5,001 nt of DNA from Chloroflexota bacterium (GTDB lineage Bacteria > Chloroflexota > Dehalococcoidia > Dehalococcoidales > JAHJRU01): NCBI GenBank assembly GCA_018830745.1, contig JAHJRU010000049.1, forward strand, positions 1 to 5,001. Direction: 5' to 3'. How positions within the stretch are numbered: the first letter of the stretch is position 1; every line of letters starts with the position of its first letter. Below the pieces are notes generated by a model. That model saw only the letters and a program-made list of their open reading frames with translations. It was not told the DNA's origin and searched no databases. This document shows positions 1 to 4,747 of the stretch, piece by piece. The position numbers and the translations under genes are program-made.

Positions 1-694
1 AGCCCTCGCCTGGCATTTGGGAGCTTCGCCAGACAAAATATCGGTTATCCCCTGCGGGGTGAACCTGGACTTGTTCCGGCCGGTGGATAAGGCCACTGCC
101 AGGAGACGCCTGGGCTTTGGTGATAATAAACTTATCCTGTTTGTTGGCCGCATTGAGCCCTTAAAGGGAATAGACCAGTTAATTAGAGCTATCGGATATT
201 TGGCCGATGATTTGCAGCCACGACTGGTGATAATCGGTGGTGGTGAAGATAGCCAGGACGAGATAGCCAGGCTAAGGCAATTAGCGGAGAATCTTAATAT
301 AGCGGACTCAGTTACTTTCCTGGGACTGATAGAGCAGGAGAGGCTACCTCTCTTTTACAGTGCGGCTGATGTCTGCGTAAACCCCTCATATTACGAGACC
401 TTCGGGCTGGTGGCTCTGGAATCCCTGGCTTGCGGGACGCCGGTGGTGGCTACGGATGTAGGCGGTTTCAGGGATGTTATTTGCTCGGGAGAGACAGGGT
501 ATGTCCTGCCGGATAATAGTCCATGCCAAATGGCTGATAAAATAGCGGCGGCAATCTCAGAGCCAGACGCAGATTCACGAAATGCCCTCTCGATTCGGGC
601 TTCAGTAAGTCAGTACAGCTGGTCTAATATCGCCCGGGCGTTTGCCGGACAGTGTAGCGAGGTATTAGATAACTATCTTGCTCCGGCAGGCTAA
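1..694 (+). CDS. GT4-family glycosyltransferase (MshA/sucrose-phosphate-synthase-like), 5' end missing
   Basis: C-terminal half of a GT-B retaining glycosyltransferase that moves a sugar from a nucleotide-sugar donor to an unknown acceptor. The frame is open to the left edge (codons from base 2), so the TTG at 17 is not the true start. About 230 codons are visible. In order they show a linker motif PCGVNLDLF, the start of the donor-binding domain with FVGRIEPLKG (the Arg and Lys of this segment contact donor phosphates in the family), LVIIGGG, and the signature E-x7-E (ETFGLVALE, Glu codons at 395-397 and 419-421) followed by ACGTPVVAT. The spelling of these motifs resembles MshA and sucrose-phosphate-synthase-like GT4 enzymes, but GT4 specificity cannot be read from motifs alone. 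The acceptor-binding half lies outside the window. The stop overlaps that of the convergent GNAT gene by 4 bp. The family is secure; the substrate is unknown. Confidence 0.93.
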   Translation, partial: ALAWHLGASPDKISVIPCGVNLDLFRPVDKATARRRLGFGDNKLILFVGRIEPLKGIDQLIRAIGYLADDLQPRLVIIGGGEDSQDEIARLRQLAENLNIADSVTFLGLIEQERLPLFYSAADVCVNPSYYETFGLVALESLACGTPVVATDVGGFRDVICSGETGYVLPDNSPCQMADKIAAAISEPDADSRNALSIRASVSQYSWSNIARAFAGQCSEVLDNYLAPAG

Positions 695-1629
695 CTTACT
701 GCCTTCTCGTACCACAGGATGTCATCGTGAACCTTAAAGCCTGTTGACTCGTAAAGGGTGCAAGCCACCTTATTCTGACTATCTACGGTAAGTTCCGCTA
801 CCGGGAAGCATTTACTTTTGAGATGGGATAATCCGGCCAGCAGCACCCTTCTGCCGATGCCCTGCCCCTGATAGTCAGGGTCCACGCCAATCATGTAGAT
901 TTGCCCTTCGCTCTCGCTGGTAATATTCGTCCAGCAATAGCCGCTAATGCGGTTGCCATCGTTAGCCAGCACTACATCATCAGCGGAGCACCGGCTTAGC
1001 CCAAGCCGGTAGGTTATTTCCTCCACGGTATTGGGGTGGTATCCCCAGCTGCCGGCAAAGGAGCGATTTTGAACCTTGGTTAAGGACGCTTCTTCACCGC
1101 TTTGTAAGTGACAACATCGGAGAAATGCCTGGCTGGTTTCATGTTCATTAAGGTCAGCCATGTTCACTTTCATTTGCCGGAAATGGCGGACAAGGCTGAA
1201 ACCAAGCTTGGAGAGGGCATTTTGGGCTGCCGAATCGCCTTGCCGCATGCTTATCTGGGCTGCTGCGGCTCCCAGTTCTTTGGCGCGGCGTAGGGCATGA
1301 ACGAGTAGTTTGGAAGCCAAGCCCTGTCGGCGGTGCTCCGGGTGTATCAGGCAGTTAAGGATGCCCCGGCCTATCTGATGTTCTGATACCACATTCATAC
1401 AGCCGACTATGCCCGTGGCGGTTTCAACGATAAACAAGTCCCGTTCCGATGAATAGTTGGGGTAGCCTAATCCTTCGCGCAGCTTTTGCGGTGAGGGCCA
1501 GTGTTCTCCGGGTTCTATCCTGGCTGTTTCCTGATATAGCCGACTGTATCTGGCGAAATCCGATGGTTTATAGTTCCTGATGATATAAGCAGAATCAGTC
1601 ATGGTAACAAGCGTGTGTCCTCCAGACAT
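691..1629 (-). CDS. Tandem-GNAT acetyltransferase, MshD-like architecture
   Basis: A 312-residue protein made of two GNAT folds, predicted to move an acetyl (acyl) group from CoA to an amine. Domain 1 (about residues 15-157) carries the CoA pyrophosphate-binding motif IHPEHRRQGLA (95-105) and a C-terminal NALSKLGF. Domain 2 (about 185-312) carries IGVDPDYQGQGIG (247-259) and TLYESTGF (291-298). Both Q/R-x-x-G-x-G/A loops are intact, unlike double-GNAT proteins in which one half has decayed. Length and order match mycothiol synthase MshD (about 315 residues), and the FAGSWGYHPNT segment at 191-201 recalls the start of the MshD second domain. 'Mycothiol synthase' is, however, often over-assigned to double GNATs. 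The first ATG (1629) has no clear ribosome site. ATG 1602 (residue 10) is a real alternative, because a GGAGG lies between the two starts but 16 nt from the second. It diverges from the deacetylase gene. Confidence 0.9.
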   Translation of the reverse strand: MSGGHTLVTMTDSAYIIRNYKPSDFARYSRLYQETARIEPGEHWPSPQKLREGLGYPNYSSERDLFIVETATGIVGCMNVVSEHQIGRGILNCLIHPEHRRQGLASKLLVHALRRAKELGAAAAQISMRQGDSAAQNALSKLGFSLVRHFRQMKVNMADLNEHETSQAFLRCCHLQSGEEASLTKVQNRSFAGSWGYHPNTVEEITYRLGLSRCSADDVVLANDGNRISGYCWTNITSESEGQIYMIGVDPDYQGQGIGRRVLLAGLSHLKSKCFPVAELTVDSQNKVACTLYESTGFKVHDDILWYEKAVS

Positions 1630-1630
1630 A

Positions 1631-1660
1631 ATTGTATCAACTCAGCAAATGCTATACAAT
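1631..1660. repeat. 7-bp inverted repeat in the divergent intergenic region
   Basis: ATTGTAT at 1631-1637 and ATACAAT at 1654-1660 are exact reverse complements separated by 16 bp. Each arm contains TACAAT read outward on its own strand, one mismatch from the -10 consensus. The repeat may simply be two mirrored -10 elements, or an operator shared by the GNAT and deacetylase genes. The sequence match is certain; the function is inferred. Confidence 0.45.
1632..1660 (+). promoter_or_regulatory. Candidate sigma-70 promoter for the PIG-L deacetylase gene
   Basis: TTGTAT (1632-1637, 3 of 6 matches to the -35 consensus) and TACAAT (1655-1660, 5 of 6 to the -10) are separated by 17 bp. Transcription would start near 1667, giving a leader of about 30 nt that contains the ribosome site at 1682-1689. 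The weak -35 keeps confidence modest. Confidence 0.4.
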
Positions 1661-1681
1661 ATTTAGCTGGTATCTTAAATC

Positions 1682-1689
1682 GAGGAGGG
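1682..1689 (+). promoter_or_regulatory. Strong Shine-Dalgarno site that fixes the deacetylase start
   Basis: GAGGAGGG, 8 nt before the ATG at 1698. It selects this ATG over an in-frame TTG at 1632, which would add 22 residues with no conserved content and would lie inside the proposed promoter. Confidence 0.75.
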
Positions 1690-1697
1690 CAGGCATA

Positions 1698-2387
1698 ATG
1701 GTGGAGCCAGCCTATGCACTGGTATTTACGGCACACCCGGATGATGCCGAGTTCGGTACTTCCGGGACGGTAGCCCGTCTGGTGCGGGAGGGAAAGAGCG
1801 TGGTGTATGTGGTGTGCACCAGAGGTGATAAGGGCACCAGTGACCGCAATATGAAGCCAGAGGAACTGGTGAAAATGAGGCAACAGGAGCAAAGGGATGC
1901 CGCCGAAACCCTCGGCGTGAGGGAGGTTGTTTTCCTGCCTTTTGAGGACCAGACCCTGGAAGATTCGCCTGAATTCAGGAAGGAGATTGTACGCCAGATA
2001 AGGACATTTCGCCCTGAAATAGTCATAGCGGCTGACCCGTATCGACGCTATCTCTGGCACCGGGATCATCGGATTAGCGGCCAGGTCGTCCTGGATGCTG
2101 TTTTTCCTTATGCCCGTGACCATCTGGCTTATCCCGATTTGCTGGAAGAAGGGCTTGAGCCCCATAAAGTCAGCGAAATATGGCTCTGGGGAACTGAAGA
2201 CCCCAATTTCCGTTCAGATATCACCGATACCTTTGATATTAAGGTGGCCGCTTTGCGTTGCCATAAAAGCCAGGTAGAGGATTTTCCCAATCTGGAGGAG
2301 TTCCTGAGGGAGTGGGCTAAAGAGAGGGCACAGGGGGAGAAGTATGAACTGGGTGAGGCATTCCACCGGGTAGAGGTGTGGTGGTAA
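1698..2387 (+). CDS. PIG-L/LmbE-family zinc-dependent N-deacetylase
   Basis: A 229-residue deacetylase of the family that includes MshB, BshB and LmbE, which remove N-acetyl groups from GlcNAc conjugates or act as amidases on such conjugates. The zinc site is complete: His13, Asp15 (the family's general base) and Asp16 in TAHPDDAEFG, and His124 in WHRDHRISGQ, the H-x-x-H element. The spacing of the first site equals that of mycobacterial MshB (His13/Asp15/Asp16). The rest follows the usual layout: a Rossmann-like first strand, an RQQEQRDAAETLG helix (61-73), and a C-terminal region with IWLWGTEDPNF. No signal peptide is visible, so it is probably cytoplasmic. It diverges from the tandem-GNAT gene and abuts the stop of the MBL gene with no spare base. 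In this context a role in thiol or amino-sugar conjugate synthesis is plausible, but detoxification or lincomycin-type LmbE chemistry cannot be excluded. Confidence 0.93.
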   Translation: MVEPAYALVFTAHPDDAEFGTSGTVARLVREGKSVVYVVCTRGDKGTSDRNMKPEELVKMRQQEQRDAAETLGVREVVFLPFEDQTLEDSPEFRKEIVRQIRTFRPEIVIAADPYRRYLWHRDHRISGQVVLDAVFPYARDHLAYPDLLEEGLEPHKVSEIWLWGTEDPNFRSDITDTFDIKVAALRCHKSQVEDFPNLEEFLREWAKERAQGEKYELGEAFHRVEVWW

Positions 2388-3026
2388 TCAGGAGGTAAGC
2401 CAGAGCACATCCCCGAAAAGACCGGGGTCGTGGGGCCGGGAGGAGAATACCACGAATTCCTCTTTGCTTTGCTTTACCGTGGTAGAGTCACCGTGGCCGG
2501 GGTATATTTCGGTGTCGTCCGGCAGGACATAAATCTTGCCGGTTATGGATTCGATTATCTGCCTCAAGCTATCCGGCGAGTTGGTCTTACCGGGCCCACC
2601 GGGGAATACCGTGTCCCCCGCTATCAAATACTTTCCGGCTACGAAACACAGGCTGCCGGGAGTATGGCCGGGGGTATGCAGCACTTCCAGTTTAATGTCG
2701 CCGAACGATATGATATCGCCGTCATCGAGCAATATCTCCGGCGGCGAAGAAAGGCGGTGGCTATCGGCAGGATGAGCACCCAGCGGTATGCCCAGCCTGG
2801 CGCGTAACTCGTCGAGGGCTCCCAGGTGATCCATATGGTTGTGCGTCAGCAAAATGTATCTGGGGCTGGTGCCTTTCAATCTATCCACCATAGTGCTGGC
2901 ATCGGCTGGAGCATCAATTACCACGCTGTCATGTGTTTTCCGGTCCGTTAGAATATAGGCATTGGTGCCAAAAGGCCCAAGCTCCAGACGCTCAACCTGG
3001 ATTCGATTGTCCTTGACTACTATCAC
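2388..3026 (-). CDS. Metallo-beta-lactamase-fold hydrolase, glyoxalase II-like
   Basis: A 212-residue hydrolase with every metal ligand of the binuclear site: THNHMDH (His62, His64, Asp66, His67), His121 in HTPGHTPGS, Asp138 in AGDTVF, and His178 in PGHGDST. N-terminal LGPFGTNAYIL (16-26) is typical of the YcbL/GloB-like branch, whose members hydrolyse thioesters such as S-lactoyl-thiols. The long C-terminal substrate domain of classical GloB is absent, as in YcbL. The start is GTG 3026: an in-frame TAA lies just upstream and the conserved N-terminus begins soon after, though the ribosome site is weak. It follows the PNPOx-like gene on the same strand after 44 bp, so the two are probably co-transcribed. 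The true thiol or other substrate is unknown. Lactonase or sulfur-dioxygenase activity is less likely but not excluded by motifs. Confidence 0.92.
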   Translation of the reverse strand: MIVVKDNRIQVERLELGPFGTNAYILTDRKTHDSVVIDAPADASTMVDRLKGTSPRYILLTHNHMDHLGALDELRARLGIPLGAHPADSHRLSSPPEILLDDGDIISFGDIKLEVLHTPGHTPGSLCFVAGKYLIAGDTVFPGGPGKTNSPDSLRQIIESITGKIYVLPDDTEIYPGHGDSTTVKQSKEEFVVFSSRPHDPGLFGDVLWLTS

Positions 3027-3070
3027 TATGGTTTAACCTGTAAACTATTTTAGCCTGCGGTCACCGGAAT

Positions 3071-3436
3071 CTAAAAGGTGGCTACTTCATCCAGCGTTAC
3101 TACGACCACGCTTTTAACGGTCATCTTCATCGGGGCAAACTCTTTGGAAAGGGAATCAAACAGGTCGCCGCTATTGAGTACCTCAGCCTTTCCCCAGACG
3201 CGGCAGCCCTTGCGGGTAGAGCGGTCAAATAATATAGCCGTTAACTGCGGGTTCTCCTTGAGATTTGCCATTGTGCGTGGTGAGCCGATATTGGCGAAGA
3301 CGACATGGTCATCATCCAGGACCCGAAATGACCCCTTGGGTGAGACATTGGGCTTACCTTCTTTGCTGGCGGTGGCTATGAGTGCCGGACCGAACTCGCT
3401 TATTATTTTTTTGGCTTCTTCAGTTAACTTTGCCAT
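3071..3436 (-). CDS. Small PNPOx-like flavin-binding protein
   Basis: A 121-residue split-barrel protein of the pyridoxamine 5'-phosphate oxidase-like superfamily, normally an FMN (sometimes F420 or heme) binding dimer. Recognisable segments are ALIATASKEGKPNVSPKG (18-35), VVFANIGSPRTMANLKENP (45-63), LTAILFDRSTRKGCRVWGKA (65-84), and a closing beta segment VKSVVVVTLDEV. This order is standard for short general-stress or flavin-reductase-like members. The protein is too short for true PdxH and lacks its extended C-terminus, so pyridoxal phosphate synthesis is not implied. The start ATG is supported by AGGAGGG at 3443-3449, 6 nt upstream. It is first in a likely two-gene transcript with the MBL-fold hydrolase. 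Cofactor and substrate cannot be told from sequence alone. Confidence 0.88.
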   Translation of the reverse strand: MAKLTEEAKKIISEFGPALIATASKEGKPNVSPKGSFRVLDDDHVVFANIGSPRTMANLKENPQLTAILFDRSTRKGCRVWGKAEVLNSGDLFDSLSKEFAPMKMTVKSVVVVTLDEVATF

Positions 3437-3464
3437 GTTAATCCCTCCTGTTTAGTCTAACTGG

Positions 3465-3493
3465 ATTGTAGTGGAAGCGGGACGAAAAGGCAA
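3465..3493 (-). promoter_or_regulatory. Candidate sigma-70 promoter for the PNPOx-like and MBL genes
   Basis: On the minus strand, TTGCCT (3493-3488, 4 of 6 matches) and TACAAT (3470-3465, 5 of 6) are separated by exactly 17 bp. The predicted start near 3458 gives a leader of about 22 nt that contains the AGGAGGG ribosome site. This is the best-formed -35/-10 pair I found in the window. Confidence 0.6.
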
Positions 3494-3499
3494 GGCGCT

Positions 3500-3511
3500 A
3501 ACCATATGGTT
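3500..3511. promoter_or_regulatory. 12-bp perfect palindrome upstream of the PNPOx promoter (possible operator)
   Basis: AACCATATGGTT is its own reverse complement. It lies about 42-53 bp upstream of the predicted transcription start, just beyond the -35 box, a position typical for a dimeric activator site. Only one copy was seen and no regulator is encoded nearby, so the role is inferred. Confidence 0.35.
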
Positions 3512-3535
3512 CTGTTTGCATTTGGTCGTCTTAAC

Positions 3536-3624
3536 TGTCATTGCGAGGAGCGTGGCGACAAAGCAATCTCAAGCGGCGGTTATAATGGGGTACGAGATTG
3601 CTTCGCCTTCGGCTCGCAATGACA
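3536..3624. repeat. Imperfect long palindrome, REP/MITE-like intergenic element
   Basis: The left arm is 3536-3570 and the right arm 3594-3624, around a 23-nt loop. The outer 12 bp (TGTCATTGCGAG against CTCGCAATGACA) and inner 10 bp (AAGCAATCTC against GAGATTGCTT) pair perfectly. A GGCGA/TCGCC block pairs between them, and the rest bulges. The left arm is 4 nt longer. There is no coding potential. Hairpins beginning TCATTGCGAG and containing GCAATCTC are, from memory, scattered through many genomes of uncultured bacteria, consistent with a non-autonomous mobile repeat. It could also act as a bidirectional transcription barrier between the two divergent genes. The loop holds an isolated TATAAT (3581-3586) with no convincing -35. 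Confidence 0.75.
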
Positions 3625-3679
3625 TTATCAACTAAAAATGAATACAGCTAGCCATATGATAAAAGGCTTTTGTGTGTTG

Positions 3680-3688
3680 TGTTATAAT
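3680..3688 (+). promoter_or_regulatory. Extended -10 promoter immediately before the Trm112-like gene
   Basis: TGTTATAAT is a perfect extended -10 (TG-N-TATAAT). No good -35 sits 17 bp upstream, which is common for extended -10 promoters. The hexamer ends 6 nt before the ATG at 3695, so the expected start site falls on or within a base or two of the start codon. Confidence 0.6.
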
Positions 3689-3694
3689 AAACCC

Positions 3695-3889
3695 ATGAAA
3701 CGAGAGTTGATGGAGATTCTGGCCTGTCCGGTATGCAAGGGAGACCTGGAGCTCACCGTGGGGGAGGAAAACGAGGAGGAAATAGTGGCCGGTTCCCTGT
3801 ACTGCCCGAAGTGCCAGGTACATTACCCCATAAAGGAAACCATCCCCAACCTTTTACCGCCCGACCAGCAGGGTCAGTCCGGCGTATAG
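3695..3889 (+). CDS. Trm112-like (UPF0434/YcaR) zinc-ribbon protein
   Basis: A 64-residue protein with the Trm112 family pattern. N-terminal MKRELMEILACPVCKGDLEL has Cys11 and Cys14, a middle acidic stretch (24-29) follows, then LYCPKC with Cys37 and Cys40, and finally the family ending YPIKETIPNLLP. The four cysteines form a structural zinc ribbon. In eukaryotes and archaea Trm112 activates tRNA and protein methyltransferases; bacterial members are mostly uncharacterised small proteins. An upstream in-frame ATG at 3638 would add 19 unconserved residues and place the promoter inside the gene, so 3695 is preferred. No ribosome binding site precedes it, and an extended -10 ends 6 nt away, which points to a leaderless mRNA. 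It converges on the PTPS/QueD gene with a 16-bp overlap. The partner methyltransferase, if any, is not in the window. Confidence 0.88.
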   Translation: MKRELMEILACPVCKGDLELTVGEENEEEIVAGSLYCPKCQVHYPIKETIPNLLPPDQQGQSGV

Positions 3890-4245
3890 GTGACGCTGGT
3901 CTGGGGAGATTCCCATACCTCGACGCTGGAAATAGTGACCGGGGCTTCGGCTAACTTCGGCTCCAGTTCCTGATAGAAGGTGCGGGCGATATTCTCCGCC
4001 GAGGCATTTATCTGGTCGAAGGGTGGCACATCATTGATACAGGTGTGGTCAAACCGCGCCAGGATGTCATTCAGGTGACGCTTTAAATCGGTAAAATCAT
4101 AAGCCAGGCCGATGGCGTTAAGCTGGGCAGTTTTTACTTTGACCACCACCCGATAGCGGTGCCCGTGCAAGGCCTCGCACTTGCCCTGATAGCCCCGCAA
4201 ATAGTGGGCGGCGTCAAATTCATGCTCGATGCAGACTTCATACAC
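3874..4245 (-). CDS. PTPS/QueD-family protein with CExxHGH motif (probable PTPS-I/III)
   Basis: A 123-residue COG0720 enzyme acting on dihydroneopterin triphosphate or a related pterin. Zinc ligands are His14 (FDAAHYL), His27 and His29. The catalytic residues are Cys23, Asp66-His67 (RFDHTCIND) and Glu112 (VWESP). The motif reads C-E-A-L-H-G-H, so Cys23 is followed by Glu24. E. coli QueD has Gly at that position. Published work on this family separates PTPS-I (Cys, QueD-type), PTPS-III (Glu, replacing dihydroneopterin aldolase FolB) and PTPS-I/III (both). The gene follows folK with an 8-bp overlap, in a folP-folK-PTPS transcript, which supports a folate role. The start is GTG 4245, with AAGGAG at 4255-4260, 9 nt upstream. 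An automatic pipeline would probably call it QueD. The fold and active site are secure; dual function is inferred. Confidence 0.92.
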   Translation of the reverse strand: MYEVCIEHEFDAAHYLRGYQGKCEALHGHRYRVVVKVKTAQLNAIGLAYDFTDLKRHLNDILARFDHTCINDVPPFDQINASAENIARTFYQELEPKLAEAPVTISSVEVWESPQTSVTYTPD

Positions 4246-4747
4246 TATCCTGTTCTCCTTCCCACTTGAACACGCCCTGTACCGGCGTTGTCAGTGTCTC
4301 TTTTAGCGCTAGAATAGTCCTGCCCAGTACCGGATGTACCAGCTCAGGGGCAATCTCTGCCAGTGGAATAAGCACGAAGGCTCGTTCATGCAGCAGGGGG
4401 TGGGGTATAACCAAATCCGGGGTTTCAATATGCTGGTCGCCGTAGAGCAATATGTCGATATCGATGGGGCGGGGCTCCTTGGTTCTACCGGTTCTCCCCA
4501 TCTTGGACTCAATTCCCTTGGCTAAAGCCAGCAGTTGGGGCGGCTCCAGCCACGTATATAATTCACATACCAGGTTCAAAAAGCGTGGTTGATTAATGTT
4601 ATCCACCGGGTCAGTTTCATATACCGAAGAGACCTTTCCCGGGCGTGTCCTTTGCGATAGCATGCCCAGTGCCAGGTTCAGGTTTTCCTGACGGTTCCCC
4701 ATATTAGAACCGAGGCTAAGATATACTCTGGTCGCTTGACTGCTCAT
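4238..4747 (-). CDS. folK: 2-amino-4-hydroxy-6-hydroxymethyldihydropteridine pyrophosphokinase (HPPK)
   Basis: A 169-residue cytoplasmic enzyme of folate synthesis that transfers pyrophosphate from ATP to 6-hydroxymethyl-7,8-dihydropterin, making the substrate of FolP. It carries the N-terminal YLSLGSNMGNR (9-19), the segment KMGRTGRTKEPRPIDIDIL (82-100) with Arg93 and the two magnesium-binding aspartates Asp96 and Asp98, and the family signature VIPHPLLHERAFVLIPL. Length is normal for single-domain FolK, with a slightly longer tail. The start ATG is preceded by GAGGAG (4756-4761) with an 8-nt gap. The first 32 bp overlap the end of folP and the last 8 bp overlap the start of the PTPS gene, so the three are almost certainly co-transcribed and translationally coupled. 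No folB domain is fused to it, unlike bifunctional FolB-FolK proteins. Confidence 0.97.
   Translation of the reverse strand: MSSQATRVYLSLGSNMGNRQENLNLALGMLSQRTRPGKVSSVYETDPVDNINQPRFLNLVCELYTWLEPPQLLALAKGIESKMGRTGRTKEPRPIDIDILLYGDQHIETPDLVIPHPLLHERAFVLIPLAEIAPELVHPVLGRTILALKETLTTPVQGVFKWEGEQDSV

Noticed and set aside
685..704. Possible terminator hairpin GGCAG/CTGCC at the GT-GNAT junction
   Set aside because: The stem is only about 5 bp, there is no U-tract, and it lies over both stop codons; chance is a sufficient explanation.
1599..2165. Long open frame of 188 codons on the minus strand
   Set aside because: It is antisense to the deacetylase gene, which has a full zinc site and a strong ribosome site. 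Its product shows no recognisable motif, and it would overlap the start of the GNAT gene.
2430..2807. Open frame of 125 codons on the plus strand
   Set aside because: It lies wholly antisense to the MBL hydrolase, whose metal ligands are all intact, and shows no family features of its own.
3027..3070. Possible hairpin GTTTA/TAAAC and short GGTCACC palindrome between the PNPOx and MBL genes
   Set aside because: The stems are short and weak, with no matching U-tract on the transcribed strand, too little to call a terminator or operator.
3078..3455. Open frame of 125 codons on the plus strand
   Set aside because: It mirrors the PNPOx-like gene on the other strand and runs through that gene's ribosome site. 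The Ser/Thr-rich translation is what an antisense frame would give.
3581..3586. Perfect TATAAT in the loop of the palindromic element
   Set aside because: There is no TGN extension and no plausible -35 at 16-18 bp, and a better promoter sits directly before the downstream gene.
4309..4525. Short open frames inside folK on both strands
   Set aside because: Both are out of frame with a clear FolK and have no conserved content or ribosome site.
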